From NCBI RefSeq assembly GCF_026151205.1, contig NC_087076.1, positions 9,648,902 through 9,712,901 on the forward strand: a stretch of DNA of 64,000 nt, written 5' to 3'. The notes under the pieces were generated by a model that had not been told where the DNA came from, searched no databases, and was given only the letters and a program-made list of their open reading frames with translations. This document shows, piece after piece, positions 35,663 through 48,133 of this stretch (within the stretch, counting starts at the first letter, position 1; each line of letters opens with the position of its first letter). Source of the DNA: Bolinopsis microptera (lineage: Eukaryota; Ctenophora; Tentaculata; Lobata; Bolinopsidae). Both the position numbers and the translations under genes were made by a program.

Positions 35663-38600
35663 GCACGCTCCTCAGTAATACTGAGTCAGTATCTGAGAGA
35701 GTTTTAAAATCTGAGAGACACGCTACGACACACAAGCGACACCCTAGCACCTGTTAAACAAGTTGAATCTGTGTAATGGTATCTTGCGAAGGAAGGCTGA
35801 ACCTGTTCGTTGTGAGAACTTAAAACGGGTTTGGCTTATCATAACTTGAGTTACATTTTAGATTGTGGTATAGAAGAAGTTTAAAAAATGAGTGAAATCC
35901 AGGAAAATTACGCACTGATAGCAGTGTTCATGGTGAGAGAAATTGTTGTTGGTTTTTTGCATTGCAAGAATTCAAAGAGTTAAAACTATGCTGGTGATTT
36001 AAACAGCTGTCAGAATGACACACTACAAGTTTTAACAAAGGAGACGTTAGCAAGGTCGTTGTAGTAACTTGTAACAAAGTTTACAAAAGAGATTAGTTGG
36101 TGCCGTGGACTGCCAAGACGCTGTGTCTTCAGTGATTGCCAGGGTAACCAGGGTAAACCATGTTCCAACCGTTTTTATTCTCTAACATTTCTACATTTCC
36201 ACTGTCTTTAATGTCTGAGAAAATAAGGTAAAACTGGTAAATCCTTTTAGTGACCATTTGCTGAGTCTAAGAAATAGTAGAAGAGCCTAGCCGCTGATAA
36301 AACAAGCTGGTGAAATATTGCATAGAGGAGCCTTTTGGTTAGACTTCCTTCTTGTTCATTTCCTTATTTTTATAACAGTAGGAACAGTACGTTAGCGGAG
36401 CTAATAGCTTGAGTAGTTTAGGTACCATAACATACCATGCACTAGAATCTGAGTACTGAAAAAAAAGGCACACCAAATATGGGCAATCTCGAGCGAAGAA
36501 TCCCGAAAAATTGTAGAACAGAAAACATCGTGTAAGCGTTTCCGGTACGATTGAATCACGTGCTGAGGACATGACACGTGCTGATCACGTGCTACGGACA
36601 TGACACAACAAATAAAAAGCACCGAGAATCATATTTGTGGAATTTGAGGAGGAACGACGCCCGTGACTATATATTAAATGTTCATGAGTTCACCGGTATT
36701 ACCTATCAGAATCCCGCAGCAACTCTCTGTCTTACACAAACCCCGCGGATAAAGTCATCTTAACTGGATCTCATATTGAGAGGCAGTAAAACTGTAACTA
36801 TGAGACGGTGATCTCTCCGAACTAAGTAACTGCAATGAATGGGGACTTGCCACCCCATGGCAACATTAAATATATTGGTTACATCGCTTCCTCAAATTGT
36901 TTGTTATAATATAGTAGTGTTGAAAGTATTAAAAACTGACGGGAAGCGTTTAAAATGCGCTTTCTCGACAGAATACCTTTAAAAGCGCTCGAATCCTTTA
37001 AATGAGTCACCGACTTACTGTAACCTTCCCTCAGATTATTCGAAGCCTGGTAAGATGCTGCTAACTTATGTTCTCGAGTGAACTGAACACTGAACACTCG
37101 AGTGGACTATGAAAAACAGTGACTGTGAAGTAGGGAGCTGGGTGTGTGGATTAAAGTTGAGAAGTTCTAAATCTGAACTTTTTTCATTGTTAGACCAGAC
37201 CAGGGTGTGTAGGAATAATAGAGGCGTGCACAGCAGGATATAGGGTGTTGACTGTTGAGTGATATTATTCGAAGCCATTTCGTAACTGAAACTTTCTTAT
37301 TAAGGCGAGCTTCCCATTAAAGCTTGTGCTTGGTCTTTGCATATAATTTGTGGGTTGAATGAGAATATCGATTATACAAGATATGGAATAAACTGAGATA
37401 TTGGCTTTTTAGGAGTTCGGCGGAGCCTAAATATTAAATTTAGATGAAAGGTAAATGTAACACATAAACAATATATATTATAAAAATATCAGCAAATTGT
37501 ATTACTGAGCACTTTCTGTGTTTGAACTTGAAAACTAACTACCTGACTTTCTGATAAAAATAATCCCGGACCTAAATAATGTTGGCAGGTTTTAAAGACG
37601 TCAATAGCAAAAAACGATAATTTTTTTCTTAAAATTAGACAACAGAGCTGCAGCGTCATTTTAGGGCGTGTGCACTGTACAGAGCATGAAGTGTTGATAG
37701 ATATTATTTCGTAACCAGCAGAGGTTTGAAGAATTAGAATAGAATACGAATAACGATGACAAGATACGAAAGAACAGGGAAAGGAATATTGGCGTCAGAA
37801 AACGACATAAATACCAGTTAAATACCAGTTAAACGACGTAATAATACCAGTATTTCGAGGGAAAATAACACGACAATTACCTCACACTCAGGATAAGTAC
37901 GGGTTAATGCGAGTGAAATATAGGGAAAATAGAGATATCTGATTTACAGGCAGTCAAAACATTGTCGTACAAGGAACGACGGAAAGTAAGCCTTCTTTAC
38001 TTATCAAACTTCGGTTTACAAATTAACATCAACAGGAACATGACTCATTGCCAAAAATTCCAACTATTTCCCCCCTTCTAAACAACTCTCAATTCGGTAA
38101 TGAAGAGGAGTATCGAGTGTAAGATCGTGTCTAGAATATAGTTTCAGATAGTGGTATATACTATGAGCTATAAAAGGTACGAAGAGCAGACTGAGGAGCG
38201 TAAGGAATGTACAAGGTCAGCACAGAAACAATAGCATTCATTCCCCGCATAACACAAAACCTCAAGATAAACACAACCACAGGCAAGCTGTACAACGCAA
38301 ACGATTACTAAACCACGCTTAACTCCTCTCTCGTGGGCCCCGGGGTCTCCTCAGCCCCTTGGCATCCAGCCAATACCTCGCCAAACATGTGCCCACGTGA
38401 CTTGCCCCTGCCAAGAACCTTTCAAGCTACACAATCGCCCGGGTCGGAGGGGGTGCAGACTTTATAATTACACAGGCGTATTCCTCCTCTCTTTGTTCAA
38501 GGAGCCTTTGTAAGGGGGTGGTTGAGAGTGTGTACTTATACTAGCCCCTCTCCTCATAATACCCACATATGTTACCTCGGCTCCTTAACCAGATAATATA

Positions 38601-39382
38601 CCTTACTTTTACTACAATAAAAACCAAAAATCACCCTGTGAAACTACTCTTATTATCAGATAAAAGAGAGCGGGAGGAGGAGTAATAACAACAAGAAGGA
38701 GATCATGTCCGAGAACACGTTCCAAGCATCAGGCAGCTGCCCCCTACCCTCCATACATATAAACATATGTATTATCCTGGCCTACAGAGGTCATTATCAA
38801 ACCAGGGTACATGCTACAGCAGTTCTTAACGCAAATCTCCCGCTCTACCAATGACGTGACAGCTCTTAATGTGACCTGCTTTGTCGCTGTAACGAGGGGA
38901 AGGTAGGATAGGTACTAGGTAAGATAGGTAGGATATGTAAGATAGGTAGGATGGGAAATGTGGGGAGGCAGCGAACAATGCACGGGAACGAACAATGCCA
39001 CAACATCTTATCAGGTACTGTTAGCGTAGATTGTTCGATAGAAAAACTAGATACTCAAGATACAATTTGGATCTCGTATTGAAAGGAAGTAATGACTATT
39101 AATAATGGCTGTGATAGACTAAGAGGTATAGGTAGGTAATAGCAGTACCGGGTACAGCCGGATAACGTAATACTTGTCCGGTTCAGAAAATCGAGGAGAT
39201 TCTATCAAATTACAGGGAGAATGATCTCTCTCTTTCTGCCAGAAATTATTTACAATTAGATTTATCACTGGGGCATGACATCATGTCTTATATATCCGGA
39301 TAACGACTTAAATATGAAGTTAAGGATACTGCTATCCACATTCCACAGTAGTCGCTAGTCACTAGAGATGTTTCAGTGCCAT

Positions 39383-39595
39383 CTCCCTCTCTCCCTTCCT
39401 CCCTCCCTCCCTCCCTCCCTCCCTCCCTCCCTCCCTCCCTCCCTCCCTCCCTCCCTCCCTCCCTCCCTCCCTCCCTCCCTCCCTCCCTCCCTCCCTCCCT
39501 CCCTCCCTCCCTCCCTCCCTCCCTCCCTCCCACCCTCCCTCCCTCCCTCCCTCCCTCCCTCCCTCCCTCCCTCCCTCCCTCCCTCCCTCCCTCCC
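39383..39595. repeat. (CCCT)n microsatellite
   Basis: More than 200 bp of CCCT units with rare interruptions. The Pro-Ser and Gly-Arg-Glu reading frames are artefacts of the repeat. Confidence 0.98.
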
Positions 39596-40243
39596 ACTTG
39601 AGCGGCAATAGAGATGTTTCAGTGTTTCAACTCTCTCTCACTGAAAGACCTGTAACAGAATGGACCGTGCTTCACCGGTTAGACCTCCTAAACAGACAGT
39701 ATTCTTGCTGTGTACGTGTGTTTCCTCAATATACCACCTTTCTCACTTACGCTCTCCAAAATAGAAACTATATTTCTAAATTTAGACCAGAATAGACGAC
39801 GGTCTTTCTTATTTTGAAACCACTGCAGAATACCGGCTTGGTTTCAGCTAACCACGTGACTTTTTCGCCGTGTCAGGTGACTTTATCACCCGGTTCCTGT
39901 GCGTACATTAAAGTACTGTAATTTCAGTGAGAGTTGCTACTTAGATGACTACAGTTAGGGAGGCATGTGTGGGCTCATTGTTTAGCCCATGTTAACCAGC
40001 TGTAATCCACTTCCTGTAGTGTATTCACGTGAGGTATACTACAGTGTGTACTACATTATACACTAGTACTAAGTCTTACAACTCACTTTCAGTATTTGTA
40101 TCCAATATCATGTTGAACTGATTACAACTGATAGATTGAAACAAAAAGAGACAACTTTAACTTTCATGTCTCGACAAAAAAACAGCTTGAAAAAGAAACG
40201 CTGCAGCCGCGCGTACATATTATATAATATTAATAAAACTCAC

Positions 40244-40246
40244 CAT
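40244..40246 (-). CDS. Candidate one-codon alternative first exon
   Basis: On the minus strand an ATG is followed at once by the donor GTGAGT in phase 0, which would join correctly to exon G. The preceding sequence would be 5' UTR. There is no promoter evidence and a chance match is likely. Confidence 0.15.
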
Positions 40247-43200
40247 TAACAATTGAAAGTAACAGAATTAGTGACAGAGTTAATATAAGTAGTAACAGAA
40301 TTAGTAACAGAGTTAGTTCCAGATTCCAGATTGAACGTAAATTACGCTACAATCCACATTCCACACGGCTACAATCAACAAAAGCCTAAACTAAAGACCA
40401 CCACGCTATTTAGCTACACAGCTAATGATAAGAGCTCGACAAGGACAACTCCGCAACACCGCAACTCCCGCCAATACCAACACAGGATCTGTAGGCTACT
40501 GCAGACTGTAGCTATATCTGTAGCTATACATAATCACAATAACGGAGTTGTCTCTCTAGCTCCCAATGTCTCCATTATCTGTATTAATATTCTTTAGAGC
40601 TTCATTATAATATATTGTAATACGTTGGATAGGCAGTAAAACATTATAATATATTGGTCGGGAGGGTGAAGTGGTCTGCAGTGGGAGTCAGCAAGCAATA
40701 CTCTTAATTGTACTGCAACTAATGTAACTTAATTGTGGAGGTTATTGTCACGTGATACCGGTCTACTGGAGAGTGGAGGGGTTATATAGGTTAACTGTGG
40801 TAGTAGTACGTCATGATAAGCGGCAGTAGAGTAGGAGAATAAGCGAGGATATTAATGATGAGGTAAAACTTGGGAGATTACTAGGTATTAGATAAGAGCC
40901 GTGTGGAGTTGAGTTTGATCGCAGTTTTAAGTAGAAAATCACAATCGTTATCATGTGTAGAGCGGCAATGCAGAAAGGATTATTAACATGAGTATGACTT
41001 GAAGATAAAACAGAAAAATGTGTCGAATAGATCTGTGACTTGGGGATAAAACTTAAAATATGTTGAATATAAAAATTAAAGAAATAGTGACTGACGAGCT
41101 GTTCAGCTTAAAGAACATCTGTCACCTACAGTTAAGTTAGAACGAGTGTTTACTGAGTAATGATTTGCTAATTGGATAATTAGAGTTGATAAGAGTTGAG
41201 TAAGCTATGTCACATGACTTGCAAGATGAGTAGTCCTGGTTTGGAGAGATTGTTACTTATTGTACTGCGTCCTGTTTGTTATCACGGGATATTGTGACCA
41301 GTGTGTATCTGGGTAATAGCGCCCCTGGTGGGCACAGCTTCTTATAGATACGTATTATAAAACAGTAACTTACGGGATATTCTACTGACCATTGACACAG
41401 ATCCAGGTCACAAGCGACGACTCTGGCCAAATGACGAGTACTACTGAGTTAAAATACAGCAGCGGTGTCTTATTAATAAACTTTAACCGGAGAAACGTCG
41501 AGAACTTGTTTCGAAATTACCGAGAATCAGCGACAATTTATCAAGAAAGTTACCGAGCAACCCCATCCACCATTAATTCATGATTTATTGAGCCCTGATA
41601 AGGCAGCTGATAACTAACGGTATAAATAAAATATAATTTCTTAAGAATATCGAATAACAAAAACTCATTTAATTTACGTCCGATGGATATTAACAAAAGC
41701 ACCAAATTACCCATAAGATAAACCAATAGATAAGTACTGACTCACTAATGACTATCTTCTCTTCGTAGGAGTAAAAGAGCGTAAAAAACACGTACACGAG
41801 CCGCTTGCAAATTTAACACCTGCAACTTCTAAAGAAATTTTCGACTTCGAATGTATAATATATAATATAGAGAACTATATGAAATTAGATAATTATTAGT
41901 TTAAAGGAGTGTGGCTTGTATAGTTTTGATCATTGCCGTCAAAGGAGTCAAAAGAAAGATGCCCAAACAGAAATTGTAAATGACAAAGGAGACTTATCAA
42001 AAGGCCATACATTTTGCCCTGGCTCACTTTCAATCTTAACACTGAGTAGTTCAAATGAAAAGGCAACCCTAAATCCAGAATTTTTGATTAAGATGAAACT
42101 CAGAAATTCCCTAAAAGACCTAAAGCAGGAGACGCTGTACAAGATTAAGTCATCTCATAAGAGCTGACAGGTACAGAAGAGAAGTAGTATCTGTCGGAAC
42201 TACCTCCCATTAGATCATCAGAAATTATGACGAGGCGTAACTACAGGGATAGTTGCTAGGGTAACTAGTTGCTAGGGTTACTAGGGATAGTTGCGCGGGG
42301 AGATTGTTGCTGAGCATGGAGCTGCGCTGGTAGCGACACTAGCCGCGAACACTGAGGGAGTATATCCCCGCAGCAAACCCTGCTGTGTTGAGGAAGAAGT
42401 GTCTTGACGGTCTTCTTAACTTAGAGATAGTGACATAAGCTGTCACGTGATAGCTAGCTGGAGTTTGACTGGCTGTTCATAGTGACAAGGTGGGCTGTGA
42501 TTGGTGGGGGAGGTCAGGTGGTGTTGAGGGAAGCAGGGGATTGGGAGGAGCGGGTGATGAAAAGTGGAGGCTACTGTTACACACGCCCCTCTAGCTTGCC
42601 GGTCAGCGGGCTGATCAGCTCCCCCCACTAATTACAGTGGTGGGATATAATCTGACAGCTTTACACACACACACACTACATAATACTAGTGAGAGCTATT
42701 ATAGAGATAGAGATATATTAGCACTTCCAGTGTACATCCGGGGGATACTGGAGCCACCACGGCAGCAAAGGGTCTGGCAAACTTAACAGAGAAATCAGGA
42801 CAGTATCTTGGTAAGGCGTGTTCTATAAATATCAGAGAGACTAGTTGGGGTGACGTAACCCTGGTGATTTGGGGAGTATCGACAGCTATTCAATATAGAC
42901 GGGTATTAATTCAGTAACTAGTGGCTTCGTTAGATATAGAAGAGTAGATAAGGATGAAATGGCGTAATACGGGATCAAGGAAGAAGTTTGGAAATTTCGC
43001 AGGGATCCTGGCAAGGTGACAGGGATACGATATGAAAAGTGAGCCGCTAATTTGAAGGAGAGTTACGTAAAATTCCTTAGTCTCAATCGCCCATTTGCTG
43101 TTGGCAGCAATTCAATTCTACAGCTACGCTCCCTTGAATCTTAAAATGAAGACAATGTTTCCGATGCTCACGAGGGGTGAGAGGTACAAACATGCCCGCT

Positions 43201-43517
43201 GCTAATAAAACATTTGCGGTTGTTCACCAGGACAAATAATATAGCATTGACAATTTAGAGTCCTAACTCGCAATCTAATGATGTCCTTAAATGGATATGT
43301 CTGTTTCACTCCACTATGTACATACCAAAACGTCCCAACCCATAAATTATTCAACAAATTCGATTATATCATATTAGATTATGCTCGTATTTATTGGGTT
43401 CAATCTCTGAAACTCGAAATGTGATACTATGATCTACAGGTCTGATCGAAAATATGACGGGTCACTCGACTCTCGGGTATCAACAACTAAAGATGCCGTA
43501 CATGAAATAAAACTTAC

Positions 43518-43700
43518 AATGTCTTCAGGTGCTTCCTCTGCAGTTCTGTTATCAGCAACTTCCGGCTCCTCGCATTTCTTCTCTGGCAAATCCTTCTTCT
43601 CTGAGTCGGATTCCTCCACGGTGTGATTCTCGAGGTCTACTTCAGTTTTTATGACTACAGGGGTTTCGTTGACAGTTTCTGCGATAGTTTCTGATACCAT
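43518..43700 (-). CDS. MARCKS/BASP1-like gene, alternative first exon F
   Basis: 61 codons from ATG in a strong context (gctaccATGG) to donor GTAAGT in phase 0. Encodes an acidic leader with EVDLENHTVEESDSEKKDLP. The only possible acceptor upstream (cattttag) would not match the phase of exon E, so this is more likely a separate start than an internal exon. Joined to exons G-N it would give about 390 residues. Confidence 0.6.
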
Positions 43701-44401
43701 GGTAGCAAGATGGCGTAAGACGACTGGTAATAGGCAGGGATCAGTGTATAAAGCTAAAATGTGGTTCAAGCAAAAGTGGTTTGAAAAGATTGTGAAAGCA
43801 GATAGTTGGCATGAAATAGCGCGAAACCATTTTATCCAAAGCGAAATATTTGTTCCACAAAAATGGAATATTTCTGATAAGTGCGCGCGGCTCGTGATGG
43901 ATAAACTAAAGATTCTGTGAGCGTGTGGTGTTTTATGTTTTATAATAACAATATTATAAAGCTAAGATGTAAGGAACATTTTAACTTTACAAAATCATTT
44001 ATATTATTTATCATACATTGTCAAATTTGTTGGAGGAGTGGGTTCATGCGAAAGCGTATCAAAAAAGTGTTTATAGAATTAGTAAAATTTAAACTGAGTA
44101 CTTTATATCATATACACAAGAATTTTAAATTTGTTCAGACCCAAAATATGTTTGATATGAACCTGCAAAAATTTTGATTTTCATCTTTTAATATATTGAG
44201 GAAATTGCATAATAACTAATAATAATAAATAATAATGGTATTTTTGGCTTTGGGTAAAAATTTAATTATTTCCGCGTATGATAAAATGATTAAAAAATGT
44301 TTGGCCTTATTATAATTGCAATAATACAAGGTGGTCACGATACATTGGTACGGTTTCAAATAATTTTAGTATAATCATAATTGTACACATTATATTTTAG
44401 C

Positions 44402-44763
44402 TTGATTGACGATGTCAACTCTTCCAGATCGTTGCTCTGCGAAGCAAAGCAACGCTCTTGCAGTCTGCTTCGATGCGAAGTTCACAAAGCCATGTGTCTA
44501 CGCGTACTGCGTGACGCGCTTGTTTCACAAGTAGAATAGATAGCAATAATGCTAGTTTGTAGTTTGCGCGGCGCGTCGAAGCGGCGGAGTTTGATTGACG
44601 ATGTCAACCCTTCAATTCTAGATCGTTGCTTTGCGAAGCAGAGCAACGATTTTGTCTTCGACAAGCTTGTCTGCAACGATCTTGTCTTCGATGCGAAGCA
44701 AGAATGCTAGTTTGCGCGGCGCGTCGAAGCGGCGAAGTCCTCCAACGACGAATTGTCCTCCAA
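44402..44763 (+). mobile_element. Family B MITE, outer copy, interrupted
   Basis: Begins ttgattgacgatgtcaact and ends gtcctccaa. The flanks TATTTTAGC (44393-44401) and TATTTTAAA (44764-44772) match at 7 of 9. A second family B copy is inserted near its right end. Contains self-complementary gttgctctgcgaagcaaagc-type sequence. Confidence 0.7.
44591..44745 (+). mobile_element. Family B MITE, inner copy
   Basis: Begins ttgattgacgatgtcaaccc and ends gaagtcctccaa. The flanks CGGCGGAGT and CGACGAATT match at 6 of 9, differing by two G/A changes and one G/T. They read as an eroded 9-bp duplication of the outer element's own end. Confidence 0.65.
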
Positions 44764-44781
44764 TATTTTAAATTTTAGCTA

Positions 44782-45286
44782 AATCACTTTACAGTAGATC
44801 TTCGAGATTGTTTTAAAAAGGCCCCCGGCATGCAGTTGAAACCAACTTCAATCGATGTATTTTTCGGACGCTGATTCCGAATCACCCCCATGACTTAATT
44901 GACGATGTCAATTCATGGCAGCTCGGCGCGGCACAGTAGCGCATTTTGCCGATCTAGCCAGAGATCGGCCTTATTAAGTGCGCGGCGCGGCACAGTAACG
45001 CATCGCGCTACAACCCCATGACATAGGGTTAAAATGCTCCCCTAACGAGATATTGGCGAAAAATTGTCCCGATCACGTGATATGACCGTATAAGGATGAA
45101 GGAAGTAAGTCTAATTTCTGATCTCGTTAGGGTTAGGGTTTCACCGTATGCCTTGCATGCTTTTGTTAAGGATTGGGCTAGGGTTAGTAGGGTTGGGATC
45201 AGATTAAAGGGTTAGGGTTTCGAATAGTCGTCAGGACCAGCTAGAGAACAGGTTGAAAAAGTCACGTGACAGTCGAGTGTAGAATA
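44782..45286. mobile_element. Family D element, second copy
   Basis: Matches the body of the 8.84-9.48 kb element in order (gttgaaaccaactt, cggacgctgattccg, cgtgatatgaccgta, gtcacgtgacagtcgag). The ends have decayed. A family A element is inserted at 44895-45013. Confidence 0.75.
44895..45013 (+). mobile_element. Family A MITE, copy 6, 9-bp TSD
   Basis: Flanked by CCCCATGAC at 44886-44894 and 45014-45022, exact. The family D copy at 8.95 kb shows the empty site. Begins ttaattgacgatgtcaattc and ends gcgctacaa, 119 bp. Confidence 0.93.
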
Positions 45287-45802
45287 GTTAATCATCATCC
45301 TTTCATCAAGCTGATTTTCAACTTTGCTTTGTAACTTTGTCATTTATTGTTCAATTATATGATCTTTTAGAGGGCTTCTGATCTTGTACGGATTGTAAAT
45401 AATGTTCGGTAACAAAATCAGCCAAAAAACTTTTAAAATTACTAAATTATTAATATTTCAGTGACAGACTTTATCAAATTTAAAAAACTTTCCAAAAAGA
45501 ATTTTTTTTCGAAAGTGCGTTTACTCTCAAAAGAATTTTTCAATGTATCCAATTTTACTGTTTTTATCTATATTTTCATAATATGAAGTCAAATCCCGAA
45601 TTCCGGCAAAAAAGGTTTTGGTGTATGTCCCCTTAATATAACAGAGCACGCTCTTTTTTTTAGATAATAGTTAATATGTAATACGAACGTGGATAGTCAT
45701 AAATCTTTTTAAATGATTTCCTTTCCTTCCTTAAAAATCGCTTACATATGAAGTTTTCTGGCTGTACCTATTTTATAAGTATAGATATTATCTTAGTCGT
45801 AC

Positions 45803-45994
45803 CTTTCTACGATTTTTGGACTTCTTCCCTTTTTTTATCGGTCTGACTACAGTCTCTTCTGTAATTGTAACGATGACTTCCTTATCTCCCTCGATGAAAA
45901 CTCGTTTGGATTTCTTTATCGTCCTGTCCTCCCCCGGCTTTATGTTCTCGCCCTCCTTCTTCTTTTTCTTCTTTTTCCGTTTCTCTTCTTCCTT
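45803..45994 (-). CDS. MARCKS/BASP1-like gene, exon E (Lys-rich)
   Basis: 64 codons, phase 0 at both ends, acceptor attttctag and donor GTACGA. Starts with a Lys/Glu/Arg run (KRKKKKKKKEG), then a less biased middle (VFIEGDKEVIVTITEETVV) that could form strands, and ends KKGKKSKNRRK. Confidence 0.8.
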
Positions 45995-46110
45995 CTAGAA
46001 AATCATTTTATAAATTAATATTTGCAAATTTAACGAAATGATTACAGTCGATTAGTTGATCTGACTCGGTAACAGTGATTGGATTTGATTTATTTAAAGT
46101 CGCGACTCAC

Positions 46111-47022
46111 GTCAACAGTATTATTGTGTCTGTTCAATGTCTTCAAATAGTCTAGGTCAATTTCTTTCAGTTTTTCAACTTCCTTTTTGATCGTCTTAAG
46201 ATTCTTCTCCGAAACCCTCTTCACCCTAGCTTTGTCTCTCGAAGACAGTTTTGAGACGGAAATTGAGGCACAACTCAGTCTTTTCTCATGATCCTTCACT
46301 AAATTCCTCAGACCTTCTTCACCCTTCTTATTCGTATCCCCAATCACCACAAAGTCATCTTTAGGCCCTGATCCTCCTTGATCTAGATCTATTTCCTCGA
46401 CCTCGATAAAGCCTGCCATGGGGGTGGATAATTTTCTCAGTGGTTGTCCTGTCACATTTACTTCAGATACCAAGCTCTTTTCATCAAGAGTCTGTAAATC
46501 ATCTATTGAGGGAGCCTTGTTTATGGAGCCTATTGAAGGAGCCTTGTTTAAGGAGTCTATTGAAGGAGCCTTACTGATGATATGCTCCTCCTCACGAGGT
46601 GCTGTGTTAAGTATTTTATCTTCTGTCTCAACTGTAGCTGGTGTTGGGGTGACTGCTGATATGATCATGGACTCCTGATCATTGTTTGAGATAGTGTTCT
46701 CATCCGGCTCACATTTATTTTCTTCCTGCTCACCATCACCACCAACCATCTTCTCCTCCTCTTCATTAACAAACTGTTTGACTCGTTCACCATCGTTACA
46801 ATCATCACCTTCTTCTGCAGGAACTGGAGTAGCAGCATCCTCAGTGATGGTGAATCCACCGTCAGTGATAGTGAAGCCACCGTCAGTGATTATATCGGCA
46901 GCATCAGCTAGGGTAGCATCCGCACAATCTGCAACCTCTGATGGATCTACATTTTCCACATTCTCTACATTCTCTACATTCTCTACATTCTCCAGATTGT
47001 TAGTCAGTGGTTTGTCGTCAGT
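46111..47022 (-). CDS. MARCKS/BASP1-like gene, exon D (large acidic exon)
   Basis: 304 codons, acceptor acccgacag and strong donor GTGAGT, phase 0 at both ends. In order it holds a run of ENV triplets (ENVENVENVENVENVD), an ITDGGFTITDGGFTITEDA repeat, a long acidic low-complexity part, three NKAPSIDSL-type repeats, a canonical LC3-interacting-type motif DDFVVI at 46342-46359, and a basic Ser/Lys C-terminal part with heptad-like spacing (KKEVEKLKEIDLDYLKTLN). No enzyme domain is visible. It is probably a flexible scaffold or regulatory protein. The frame continues past the donor for five codons to a stop. Confidence 0.85.
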
Positions 47023-47236
47023 CTGTCGGGTATTGTTAAGTAAAGAAATAATCACATTGGTCTCTAAGAGTCACAATTGGTACGCGACACAGTAATGTTT
47101 TTGAAACAAGAATGAAATGTAAAGAAACAAATTGTGGTGGCTTACTACAGCTAGTGAAAAAAAAGTTCTTATATAATAATTCCTGCGTTTATTAAAGAGT
47201 GAATATTAAATAAAGATTGAAGTAAACTTGGTCTAC

Positions 47237-47289
47237 CTGGTTTTGTTGGTTACTGTTAGCTGGAGCGATCTCTGGTGCTATTTCTGCAT
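47237..47289 (-). CDS. MARCKS/BASP1-like gene, exon C
   Basis: 53 nt with acceptor ccacccag and donor GTAGAC. It completes the split codon from exon B and encodes AEIAPEIAPANSNQQNQ. Confidence 0.7.
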
Positions 47290-47561
47290 CTGGGTGGATA
47301 GAATTATTATTACTAAAGTAACAAGCTGGAAAGGTTGCACAGTTGATGAAATAGTTTGGTTAGTCGATGCCATTAGCTGATCATTCTAACGGTAATCGCA
47401 GTCACAACAGACCTGCTCGACCGCGTCCCTCTATTACCCTCGTTTATTGATATGACTGGTTGAGCGCCATATGAATTATTGAAGAAGTTATGTTGGGATT
47501 ATTGTGTTTGTTCTGATTTTGTTCTGAGATAAACAGCGTATTAAGCATAAAATAATAATAC

Positions 47562-47592
47562 CTGGTACTGGCTTTTCGTCTTCGTCAGCCAT
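47562..47592 (-). CDS. MARCKS/BASP1-like gene, exon B
   Basis: 31 nt with acceptor tatccttag and donor GTATTA. Encodes MADEDEKPVP plus one base. Because it begins with ATG it could also serve as a start in transcripts lacking exon A. Confidence 0.65.
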
Positions 47593-47919
47593 CTAAGGAT
47601 AAAAATAATTTTCAAGTCAGCAAATTGACAATCCTATTGTTAGAATTTCACTCAGAAAACGTTCACATCAAAACATTAGCTTTTTTTGTAACTGATCCTT
47701 AGAGTTGATCAAAAATGATAAAAAGAAATATTGAAAATTACCACAACGAGAAACAAACTGCTTCAAACAATTCAACAGAATTTAGGACAATATTCAATAA
47801 TTCTAAAATAACTTCATGAAATTATACACTCAGGCTAATTAACAAAAACAAATTGTCAACCACATAATGATATCACGTCACAATTATACAACTCTAAAAA
47901 TGGGTGCTATAAAACTCAC

Positions 47920-48021
47920 ATTATTTTTCAATTCCCTAAGATTGGACTTAGTTGTTGAGGGAAGCCACTGATCACCTTTGGTGGTTCGTTTTGGCTGACT
48001 TTTTGACTTTAAAACAGCCAT
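47920..48021 (-). CDS. MARCKS/BASP1-like gene, exon A (first coding exon)
   Basis: 34 codons from ATG to donor GTGAGT, phase 0. The basic leader begins MAVLKSKSQPKRTTKGDQWL. A TATA box lies about 105 bp upstream. With exons B-E and G-N plus the candidate terminal exon the full product would be about 759 residues, with no signal peptide and no membrane segment. The family is not firmly recognised. The name used here reflects the acidic Ala/Glu/Pro composition and the basic-amphipathic patches seen in MARCKS, GAP-43 and BASP1, which act at the cytoplasmic face of the plasma membrane. Confidence 0.75.
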
Positions 48022-48125
48022 ATTAGATTATTACATATATCACGGTAAACCACGGTTTAACAGATGAAACGTAAAAGCAAGGCTTCAGATACTAATTGGA
48101 TTATCTGTCTCCGTCGCACCGCGGC

Positions 48126-48133
48126 TATTTATA
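48126..48133 (-). promoter_or_regulatory. TATA box of the MARCKS/BASP1-like gene
   Basis: TATAAATAG on the minus strand, followed by a GC-rich stretch (ccgcggtgcgacgg). Transcription would start near 48100, leaving about 80 nt of 5' UTR before exon A. Confidence 0.7.

Larger units (their letters stand above)
27143..43517. other. 16-kb intron of the MARCKS/BASP1-like gene
   Basis: I found no further coding exon with convincing splice sites. It holds a 14-bp tandem repeat (29845), a 1.05-kb mariner-type MITE (33869), a 36-bp tandem repeat near 35.57 kb, and a (CCCT)n array (39383). A possible one-codon first exon lies at 40244. Confidence 0.55.
43701..45802. other. Upstream of exon F / intron, with transposon nest
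   Basis: From 44402 to 45286 the stretch is family B, D and A transposon DNA. The rest is AT-rich with no supported exon. Confidence 0.6.

Noticed and set aside
39288-39795. Long Pro-Ser and Gly-Arg-Glu open frames on both strands
   Set aside because: Produced entirely by the (CCCT)n microsatellite.
41916-42167. Plus-strand frame of 83 codons with protein-like composition
   Set aside because: No splice sites, motif or neighbouring exon; it overlaps an equally open minus-strand frame.
46682-47095. Plus-strand open frame of 137 codons
   Set aside because: Antisense shadow of exon D, which has correct splice sites and phase on the minus strand.
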